64,000 nt of DNA from Ferriphaselus amnicola (GTDB taxonomy: Bacteria; Pseudomonadota; Gammaproteobacteria; Burkholderiales; Gallionellaceae): NCBI RefSeq assembly GCF_000974685.2, contig NZ_AP018738.1, positions 1 to 64,000 on the forward strand, written 5' to 3'. Below, piece after piece: positions 58,023 through 64,000 of the stretch (position 1 is the first letter of the stretch; every line of letters begins with the position of its first letter). A model generated the notes under the pieces. The model did not search any database and was not told the origin of the DNA. It saw nothing but the letters and a program-made list of their open reading frames with translations. The position numbers and the translations under genes are program-made.

Positions 58023-58472
58023 TCAGCCGATTACAAATAGTGGTTGGCCGTACTCGACGGGCTGACCATTTTCTACTAGAACAGCTTTGATTACGCCTGC
58101 TTTGTCGGAGTCGATTTCGTTGAGTAACTTCATCGCCTCGATGATGCACAACGTATCGCCAGCATTGACACTTTGTCCGACATCAACAAATGCCTTGGCA
58201 CCTGGCGAAGATGATCGATAGAACGTGCCAACCATCGGGGACTTAACCACGTGACCCTCCGGTTCGGCAGGCTTGGCTGGTTCAGAGGCAATAGCAGGTG
58301 CAGCGACTTGAGCAGTTGGCATGGCGACCGGCTGTGGTGCAGCGTAGAGCTGCTGACTGGCAGCAACGGTGCGCGTGATGCGAACACGCTCTTCGCCTTC
58401 GGAAATTTCTAGTTCGGCGATTCCTGAGCCTTCGACCAGATCGACCAGTGCTTTGAGTTTACGTAAATCCAT
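58023..58472 (-). CDS. accB: Acetyl-CoA carboxylase biotin carboxyl carrier protein
   Basis: AccB carries biotin between the carboxylase and transferase subunits. The 149-aa protein has an N-terminal helical region, an Ala/Pro-rich linker (about 40-72), and a C-terminal biotinyl domain with the biotinylated Lys115 in [13 protein letters not shown]. It lies 9 bp downstream of aroQ and directly before accC. Confidence 0.97.
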   Translation of the reverse strand: MDLRKLKALVDLVEGSGIAELEISEGEERVRITRTVAASQQLYAAPQPVAMPTAQVAAPAIASEPAKPAEPEGHVVKSPMVGTFYRSSSPGAKAFVDVGQSVNAGDTLCIIEAMKLLNEIDSDKAGVIKAVLVENGQPVEYGQPLFVIG

Positions 58473-58481
58473 TATTGTCTC

Positions 58482-58916
58482 CTAGGGTTGTTGCAGCGCG
58501 TACTGCACTGCCAGCTCATAGCCGGTTGCACCCAGACCGCTAATGATTCCCACCGCGATGTCTGAAAAATACGACTCGTGGCGGAATGATTCGCGAGCGA
58601 ATACATTGGACAAGTGAACCTCGATGAAAGGAATGCCCACTGCGGCGAGTGCATCACGCAAAGCGACGCTCGTGTGGGTAAATGCGGCAGGGTTGATTAC
58701 TATAAAGGTGGTGCCATCCAATCGAGCGGCATGGATACGCTCAATCAAGGCAGATTCAGCATTACTTTGGAAAGCAGATAACTCTGCTCCTTGTTCGCGG
58801 GCAAACTGCGCCAATTTTTGGTCAATTTCGACCAACGTGACGCGTCCATACACGGCCGGCTCACGGCTGCCGAGCAGATTCAGATTTGGACCATGCAAGA
58901 CAAGTACATTCTTCAT
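58482..58916 (-). CDS. aroQ: 3-dehydroquinate dehydratase type II
   Basis: AroQ dehydrates 3-dehydroquinate in the shikimate pathway. The 144-aa protein from ATG 58916 has the type II features: [15 protein letters not shown], catalytic Tyr23, [16 protein letters not shown] and [11 protein letters not shown]. The earlier in-frame start at 58934 adds six residues without family support. It heads the aroQ-accB-accC-prmA-DUF3426 run common in betaproteobacteria. Confidence 0.96.
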   Translation of the reverse strand: MKNVLVLHGPNLNLLGSREPAVYGRVTLVEIDQKLAQFAREQGAELSAFQSNAESALIERIHAARLDGTTFIVINPAAFTHTSVALRDALAAVGIPFIEVHLSNVFARESFRHESYFSDIAVGIISGLGATGYELAVQYALQQP

Positions 58917-59018
58917 GAGCGAAGTTTGCCGCAAATGAGGGGTGGTTGTCCAGATTTTGATGAAAATAAGCCGAAAGAATTCGGCTTGTGGGCGAAGCCA
59001 GGTGATGGCATCTATTAC

Positions 59019-59471
59019 TTAGGTTTGCTCCCAGGGCAACCCTAGGGCGCGCCAACCATTCAGCACATTACGATGCCCTTCATCGTTCAGATCGCCCTCA
59101 AATCCCTCTAGCACATTGAAGCAGTTAACGTAGCCAGCCTGCGTAGCTGCGACTGCGGCGTGATGAGAGCGTTGCCCACTTCGGCAAATGAACGCTACTA
59201 ATGCTTCTTTAGAGACTTCCTGTTCGAGCTGCGCAAGGAAGTGTGCATTCGGCCTCATTGACGGGTAGCCCATCCATTCGATTTCCACTGCCCCCGGAAC
59301 TTGGCCGACCCAGATCGTCTCTGCAGTGGTTCGTACATCCACTAAGACGGCACCAGAAGCTTGGTTCATCAGCTCATAGGCCTCATTAGGAGTCAGCGCA
59401 CCTTGATACGACAACTTCATTTCCTGAGCGCGTTGTTGTGCCGCTTGCAGTATCTTGGTGATATTTCCCAT
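59019..59471 (-). CDS. Rhodanese-like domain protein
   Basis: The 150-aa protein has one rhodanese domain with the active-site loop FICRSGQRSHHAA (catalytic Cys) and the usual VLVDVRTTAE start. Such single-domain proteins transfer sulfane sulfur, but the partner is unknown. The start is placed at ATG 59471 (MGNITKILQ); 59486 is an alternative. It is divergent from the CDF transporter gene. Confidence 0.85.
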   Translation of the reverse strand: MGNITKILQAAQQRAQEMKLSYQGALTPNEAYELMNQASGAVLVDVRTTAETIWVGQVPGAVEIEWMGYPSMRPNAHFLAQLEQEVSKEALVAFICRSGQRSHHAAVAATQAGYVNCFNVLEGFEGDLNDEGHRNVLNGWRALGLPWEQT

Positions 59472-59547
59472 AAGAATGGCATCCATATTCAATGATAGTG
59501 GCGCAAGTGGTATCCTGCGCCCGACGCAGAATACTAACCCATCCCGC

Positions 59548-60714
59548 ATGAAAAATCACACCCAGACAATGTCTCCAGAGTTTGAGCCTAAGCATCCAGA
59601 GCGCTTTGCCGCCGCACGAAAGAGCACTTGGGTAAGTATTGTCATCAACTTGCTGTTGACGGTGCTTCAGATACTGGCCGGGTATTTTGGTCGATCACAA
59701 TCTTTGATGGCTGACGGCTTGCATTCGCTGTCGGACTTGCTCTCTGACGTGCTGGTGCTTTATGCCAATCGACAGGGAAATCGTCATGCTGATGCCAATC
59801 ATCCTTACGGTCATGCACGTATCGAAACGGCAGCCACGTTGATTTTGGGTGTGCTACTGGCTGCGCTAGGTGTGGCTTTGCTAGTGGCAGCGGCACTGCG
59901 CTTGCAACATCCTGCGCAAGTGCAGGTGGTTCATCCTGTGACGTTTTGGGTAGCTTTGGTGGCGCTGGCGGCCAAGGAAGGGATGTTTCGTTATATGCTG
60001 GCTGTCGCCAAGCGGGTGCGCTCGCAGATGTTGGTCGCCAATGCTTGGCATGCCCGCTCTGATGCTGCCTCTTCGCTAGTGGTGCTGGCTGGTATCGGTG
60101 GCAACTTGCTTGGCTTCGCTTTTCTTGATCTGTTGGCTGCCGCTGTGGTGGGGGTGATGATTGCCCACATGGGGGGGAAGTTAGCGCGCGAGGCCTTGGC
60201 TGAGCTGATTGATACGGGGCTAGATGAAAGCGAAGTCGCAGCCATACGCCAGACCTTGCTGGATACTCCTGGCGTATTCAGCCTGCACGAATTGCGTACG
60301 CGCAAAATGGCGGATCACGCCTTGGTGGATGCTCATGTCATTGTCAATCCAAGAATTAGCGTATCTGAAGGGCACTATATTGCTGAAAGTGCCCGCCAGC
60401 GGGTCCTGCGTAACCATCATGTGATGGACGTGATGGTTCACATCGACCCCGAGGATGACTCCAAGGCCCGACCAAATGCCCATTTGCCCAGCCGAAGCAA
60501 ACTGCTGGATCATTTGTCGCAGCGACTAGATAGCGCCGCGCCGCTCGAAAGCTCTGTGGTCCTTCACTATCTCGACGGCAAGGTCGATATTGAAATATTT
60601 ACTGCTGGGCTCAAGCACGAAGAGCTGGCCGCACTAAAACGTAAAAGCGAGCAGATCGTCGGGGATGATCCTTGGTTTCGTTCCATCCATATTTATCAAA
60701 TTTTCGCCCAATAA
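59548..60714 (+). CDS. Cation diffusion facilitator transporter
   Basis: CDF proteins export divalent cations (Zn, Fe, Co, Cd, Mn) by proton exchange. The 388-aa protein has six membrane helices in the N-terminal 210 residues, with metal-site residues in LMADGLHSLSDLLSDV and NAWHARSDAASS, then a cytoplasmic domain with the regulatory beta-alpha-beta fold and an extended C-terminal tail (about 310-388). The metal cannot be told from sequence. The start at 59548 is chosen over 59455, which would overlap divergent rhodanese coding sequence; 59569 is also possible. Confidence 0.87.
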   Translation: MKNHTQTMSPEFEPKHPERFAAARKSTWVSIVINLLLTVLQILAGYFGRSQSLMADGLHSLSDLLSDVLVLYANRQGNRHADANHPYGHARIETAATLILGVLLAALGVALLVAAALRLQHPAQVQVVHPVTFWVALVALAAKEGMFRYMLAVAKRVRSQMLVANAWHARSDAASSLVVLAGIGGNLLGFAFLDLLAAAVVGVMIAHMGGKLAREALAELIDTGLDESEVAAIRQTLLDTPGVFSLHELRTRKMADHALVDAHVIVNPRISVSEGHYIAESARQRVLRNHHVMDVMVHIDPEDDSKARPNAHLPSRSKLLDHLSQRLDSAAPLESSVVLHYLDGKVDIEIFTAGLKHEELAALKRKSEQIVGDDPWFRSIHIYQIFAQ

Positions 60715-60721
60715 TGGTGCA
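60705..60721 (+). promoter_or_regulatory. Putative NtrC enhancer site for glnA
   Basis: The 17-bp sequence CGCCCAATAATGGTGCA matches 13 of 17 positions of the NtrC consensus TGCACCAAAATGGTGCA, with a perfect right half. It overlaps the CDF stop codon and lies about 110 bp upstream of the sigma-54 promoter. A weaker half-match, TTGGTGCG, is at 60745-60752. Confidence 0.6.
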
Positions 60722-60814
60722 ATTCGCGCGGCTGCCGCTCTGGGTTGGTGCGCACGATTGTTGCCATCTACCTTATTGAATATGGCAAAATGCCGCTTTC
60801 CGAGCGATGCGGTA

Positions 60815-60830
60815 TGGCACGCTTCCTGCT
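60815..60830 (+). promoter_or_regulatory. Sigma-54 promoter of glnA
   Basis: TGGCACGCTTCCTGCT carries the -24 GG (60816-60817) and the -12 GC (60828-60829) exactly 10 bp apart, as sigma-54 requires; it differs from the consensus at the first T of TTGC. The predicted start is near 60841, about 36 bases before the glnA ATG. ntrB and ntrC downstream support nitrogen control. Confidence 0.8.
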
Positions 60831-60876
60831 CAGGAAGGACAGGTTTGTTTTAATTGTTTTTATTTGGGAGAGAGCG

Positions 60877-62292
60877 ATGTCCAAGTCGGCAGCAGATGTA
60901 ATTCAGTTACTCAAGGATAATGAAGTCAAGTTTGTTGATCTGCGTTTTACCGATACTCGTGGTAAAGAGCAGCACGTAGGCGTACCCGCCAAGTATTTCG
61001 GGGCGGACAAGTTTGAAGATGGCCACGCATTCGATGGTTCCTCCATCGCTGGCTGGAAGGGTATTCAAGCGTCTGACATGTTGTTGATGCCGGATCCTGA
61101 CTCGGCTTATATCGACCCGTTCATGGACGAAACCACCTTGGTGCTGACTTGCGACGTGATCGAGCCATCTGACGGCAAGGGTTACGACCGCGATCCACGT
61201 TCCATCGCCAAGCGCGCTGAGGCATTCCTGAAATCTTCCGGCGTGGGTGACACTGCTTACTTCGGCCCAGAGCCAGAGTTCTTCATTTTCGACTCCGTTA
61301 ACTGGAACATTGATATGTCCGGTTGCTTCGTGAAAATCAATTCCGAAGAAGCGGCATGGTCCTCTGGTGAAAAATTCGATGGCGGCAATACTGGCCACCG
61401 TCCTACCGTCAAGGGTGGATATTTCCCAGTTCCTCCCGTTGATAGCCTGAACGACATCCGTGCAGCAATGTGTCTGGCGCTGGAAGACATCGGTATCGAG
61501 GTCGAAGTGCATCACCACGAAGTGGCGACTGCTGGCCAGTGCGAACTGGGCACCAAGTTCAGCACGCTGGTTAAGCGCGCTGACCAGACCCAAGCTCAGA
61601 AGTACGTGATTTTCAACGTCGCTCATCAGTACGGCAAGACAGCGACCTTCATGCCTAAGCCTATCGTTGGCGATAACGGTTCTGGCATGCACGTTCACCA
61701 GTCTATCTGGAAAGATGGCAAGAACCTGTTCGCCGGCAACGGCTACGCCGGTTTGTCTGAGACTGCCCTGTACTACATCGGCGGTATCATCAAGCATGCG
61801 AAGGCACTGAACGCGATCACCAATCCGGGCACCAACTCCTACAAGCGTCTGGTTCCTCACTACGAAGCACCGACCAAGCTGGCTTACTCTGCCAAGAATC
61901 GTTCCGCTTCGATCCGTATCCCTCACGTCGCTAGCGACAAGGCACGCCGCATCGAGACACGTTTCCCAGATCCTTCCGCTAACCCATACTTGTGCTTTGC
62001 CGCACTGATGATGGCGGGCTTGGATGGTATTCAGAACAAGATCCACCCTGGCGATCCTGCTGACAAGAACCTGTACGACCTGCCACCCGAAGAAGATGCA
62101 CTGATCCCAACCGTATGTACTTCGTTGGATGAAGCACTGGCGGCTCTGGATAAAGATCGTGAATTCTTGACTCGTGGCGGCGTGTTCTCCAACGACTTCA
62201 TCGATGCTTACATCGAACTGAAGATGACGGAAGTGACTCGTATGCGCATGACCACGCATCCAGTGGAATTCGACATGTACTACAGCCTGTAA
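60877..62292 (+). CDS. glnA: Glutamine synthetase type I
   Basis: GlnA makes glutamine from glutamate, ammonia and ATP. The 471-aa protein from ATG 60877 ([20 protein letters not shown]) has the beta-grasp FDGSSIAGW, the [12 protein letters not shown] metal-ligand block, the [18 protein letters not shown] active-site region and the adenylylation site NLYDLPPEE, so it should be controlled by GlnE. GGGAGAG lies just upstream; the longer frame from 60745 crosses the promoter. A UUCG-loop terminator follows. Confidence 0.97.
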   Translation: MSKSAADVIQLLKDNEVKFVDLRFTDTRGKEQHVGVPAKYFGADKFEDGHAFDGSSIAGWKGIQASDMLLMPDPDSAYIDPFMDETTLVLTCDVIEPSDGKGYDRDPRSIAKRAEAFLKSSGVGDTAYFGPEPEFFIFDSVNWNIDMSGCFVKINSEEAAWSSGEKFDGGNTGHRPTVKGGYFPVPPVDSLNDIRAAMCLALEDIGIEVEVHHHEVATAGQCELGTKFSTLVKRADQTQAQKYVIFNVAHQYGKTATFMPKPIVGDNGSGMHVHQSIWKDGKNLFAGNGYAGLSETALYYIGGIIKHAKALNAITNPGTNSYKRLVPHYEAPTKLAYSAKNRSASIRIPHVASDKARRIETRFPDPSANPYLCFAALMMAGLDGIQNKIHPGDPADKNLYDLPPEEDALIPTVCTSLDEALAALDKDREFLTRGGVFSNDFIDAYIELKMTEVTRMRMTTHPVEFDMYYSL

Positions 62293-62315
62293 GCAATATC
62301 GCAGGTGTATCAGGA

Positions 62316-62342
62316 ACGGGGCTTCGGCCCCGTTTTTGTTTT
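62316..62342 (+). terminator. Intrinsic terminator after glnA (UUCG tetraloop)
   Basis: ACGGGGC (62316-62322) pairs with GCCCCGT (62327-62333) around a TTCG tetraloop, followed by a long T-run. It should separate most glnA transcripts from the DUF4124-ntrBC genes. Confidence 0.9.
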
Positions 62343-62384
62343 TTGGCCTGCTATACTTCGAGTCGTTTCTTTTAGGGCAGTGCG

Positions 62385-62762
62385 ATGAGATTGATTTGCT
62401 TGAGTCTGGGGTTGCTATTGAGCCTCTCCGCCTTGGCGGATATCTACAAATCTGTGGATGGGAGTGGCCACGTTACCTACTCCAGCACTCCGAGCAAAGG
62501 TGCCAAACGGCTGGATTTGGCACCGCCAGTAGCTAGGCAAACACAGTCATCTAGAGCTGTTTCACCGAGTAGCTTCCCTAGAGTCGATGGGCAGACCCAA
62601 CGCGAACGGGATGACATGCGGCGGCGGATATTGGAGCAAGAGCGAGCGACCGAGTTGTCACTGTTGAGCGAAGCTCGTGCCAAGACTAACAATCAGGCCG
62701 ATGTCGTGCTGCATCAAAAGAACATCGAAGCACTCAACTCTGAATTGGCTCGCCTAAAATGA
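62385..62762 (+). CDS. DUF4124 domain-containing secreted protein
   Basis: The 125-aa protein has a signal peptide (about 1-18, ending ALA), a DUF4124 motif (DIYKSVDGSGHVTYSSTPSK), then a Ser-rich and a charged, probably coiled-coil region (about 70-125). Function is unknown. DUF4124 genes between glnA and ntrB recur in betaproteobacteria. It lies 36 bp before ntrB. Confidence 0.85.
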   Translation: MRLICLSLGLLLSLSALADIYKSVDGSGHVTYSSTPSKGAKRLDLAPPVARQTQSSRAVSPSSFPRVDGQTQRERDDMRRRILEQERATELSLLSEARAKTNNQADVVLHQKNIEALNSELARLK

Positions 62763-62798
62763 CCTTCGGCGTGGCATGGAATCTGCTTTATAGCCAAC

Positions 62799-63848
62799 AT
62801 GCCTGATACTTCGATCCCCACACTTGAACAACTTGCCACGGCCATCCTGTTGCTGGATGGTCAGGCGCGCATCGCCTATCTCAACCCAGCGGCGGAGAAT
62901 CTTTTCGATGTCAGCCGGAAGCATTTGATTGGCCATCCCATCCAGCATGCCTTTACCCAAACTGGGCAATTGGCTGGAGCGATGCAGCATGCGTTGAGTA
63001 ACCATGCCAGTTACATCGAACATGAGCTTACCCTAGGCACCTCCGGCCACACAAAACTACAGTTGCGTGCCGCCATCACACCCTTATTGAACGATCCAGA
63101 TTACAAGCTACTGCTGGAGTTTCATCCCATTGACCGCCCGCTACGACTAGCGCGCGAAGAGCAGATGTTGGATCAGACGCAGGCCAATCGCCTATTGCTG
63201 CGCAACCTCGCTCATGAGATCAAGAATCCACTGGGCGGCATACGAGGTGCGGCACAACTCTTGGAGCAAGAACTCGATCGTCCTGGCTTGCGCGAGTACA
63301 CGCAAGTCATCATTCAAGAGGCGGATCGGCTGCGCTCCTTGATGGAGCGGCTACTGACACCACAGACGATGCCTCATTTTGGTGCATTGAATATCCACGA
63401 GGTGTTAGAGCGAGTGCGCAGCGTAGTGCTGGCTGAGATTCCTGAGGGCTTGAGCATCCGGCGTGACTATGACACCAGCCTGCCCGATCTGCGCGGCGAC
63501 AAAGAGCAACTCATTCAAGTCATGCTCAATATCGTACGCAACGCTGCGCAGGCGATGCACGGCAAGGGCAATATCGTGCTACGCACTCGCATTGCTCGTC
63601 AGATGACCCTGATGCGCAAGCGCCACCGCCTCGCGGTGATGGTACAGATCGTCGACAACGGCCCCGGCATCCCCGAGGCCATTCGAGATAAGATTTTCTA
63701 TCCGCTGGTCTCCGGCCGCCCAGACGGCCACGGCCTTGGGCTAACGCTGGCGCAAGATTTTGTCAGCCAGCATCAAGGTAACATTGAAGTGGAAAGCGAA
63801 CCGGGGCGCACCTGCTTTACAGTACTGCTGCCCCTGCAACATGATTGA
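62799..63848 (+). CDS. ntrB: Nitrogen regulation sensor kinase NtrB
   Basis: NtrB (GlnL) phosphorylates NtrC when nitrogen is low and acts as a phosphatase with PII. The 349-aa cytoplasmic protein has an N-terminal PAS domain (about 8-110), HisKA with His139 (NLAHEIKNPLGGIRGAAQLL), and HATPase motifs NIVRNAAQAM, VDNGPGIP and GHGLGLTLAQ. ntrC starts ten bases after its stop. Confidence 0.95.
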   Translation: MPDTSIPTLEQLATAILLLDGQARIAYLNPAAENLFDVSRKHLIGHPIQHAFTQTGQLAGAMQHALSNHASYIEHELTLGTSGHTKLQLRAAITPLLNDPDYKLLLEFHPIDRPLRLAREEQMLDQTQANRLLLRNLAHEIKNPLGGIRGAAQLLEQELDRPGLREYTQVIIQEADRLRSLMERLLTPQTMPHFGALNIHEVLERVRSVVLAEIPEGLSIRRDYDTSLPDLRGDKEQLIQVMLNIVRNAAQAMHGKGNIVLRTRIARQMTLMRKRHRLAVMVQIVDNGPGIPEAIRDKIFYPLVSGRPDGHGLGLTLAQDFVSQHQGNIEVESEPGRTCFTVLLPLQHD

Positions 63849-63857
63849 GGAATGAGC

Positions 63858-64000
63858 ATGAAACCTGTTTGGATCATCGACGACGACCGCTCCATCCGTT
63901 GGGTGCTGGAGAAAGCACTGACCCGTGAAGGCATCGAATTCCGTAGTTTCGTCTCAGCCAATGAAGCATTGCAAGCCCTGCCTGGCGGCTTGCCGCAAGT
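63858..64000 (+). CDS. ntrC: Nitrogen regulator NtrC, 5' part (cut by window end)
   Basis: Only the first 47 codons are visible. They encode a receiver start, MKPVWIIDDDRSIRWVLEKA, with the acidic DDD cluster typical of NtrC. The ATG at 63858 has GAGG at 63847-63850 with good spacing; an ATG 6 bases earlier lacks room for it. The AAA+ and Fis-type DNA-binding parts lie outside the window. It should activate glnA through the sigma-54 promoter at 60815. Confidence 0.92.
   Translation, partial: MKPVWIIDDDRSIRWVLEKALTREGIEFRSFVSANEALQALPGGLPQ

Noticed and set aside
60907-62259. 450-codon minus-strand open frame opposite glnA
   Set aside because: It is the antisense shadow of a highly conserved gene with strong codon bias; its translation is His/Val/Arg-rich and shows no known domain.

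Overview
The window reads as the start of a bacterial chromosome linearised at dnaA. It opens with dnaA-dnaN-gyrB, with DnaA boxes between dnaA and dnaN and a perfect 16-bp parS palindrome between dnaN and gyrB. Gene content and order point to a betaproteobacterium: the PF08886-type GshA, a permease-less PTS (EIIA-Man/HPr/EI), bioBFHCD, aroQ-accB-accC-prmA-DUF3426, glnA-DUF4124-ntrBC, and gcvTHP behind a tandem glycine riboswitch. The mix resembles Nitrosomonadales (Gallionellaceae-like), but that placement is inference. dnaA, dnaN and gyrB are clearly AT-richer than the rest of the window.

Layout. 1-5054: replication core. 5055-7123: a breakpoint-like stretch with a terminator, an 85-codon remnant of a type I restriction HsdR subunit and a YegD-type Hsp70. 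7124-9157: D-amino-acid transaminase and DD-carboxypeptidase. 9253-15512: glycine riboswitch, gcvT, gcvH, gcvP, tpx and a PfkB kinase. 15512-21251: a lipoprotein, then a three-gene MBOAT / SGNH-like / GT-C unit with a divergent GT2, probably for surface glycan building and O-acylation. 21409-26150: apaH, a methyltransferase, infA, a cold-shock gene, murI and ybiT. 26311-31037: gshA, apbE and the regulatory PTS. 31041-36894: xth, waaC, waaA, lolA and ftsK.

36958-45297: one long minus-strand run, bioB-F-H-C-D, then a TauE/SafE membrane protein, SCO1, a hybrid histidine kinase and a LuxR-type regulator, mostly with overlapping ends. 45355-49519: comF, trmL, tcdA, a regulator with a degenerate receiver and a CBS-GGDEF diguanylate cyclase. 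49619-53715: purU, fbp, purE, purC and a beta carbonic anhydrase. 53917-60714: HDOD protein, DUF3426 protein, prmA, accC, accB, aroQ, a rhodanese and a CDF exporter. 60705-64000: nitrogen control, with an NtrC-like site and sigma-54 promoter, glnA, a DUF4124 protein, ntrB and the start of ntrC, which the window edge cuts.

No rRNA, tRNA, CRISPR array, prophage or intact insertion sequence was seen. Almost all genes belong to known families. The least explained parts are the MBOAT/SGNH/GT cluster, the origin-side composition break with its restriction remnant, the degenerate-receiver regulator beside the cyclase, and the duplicated start of accC.
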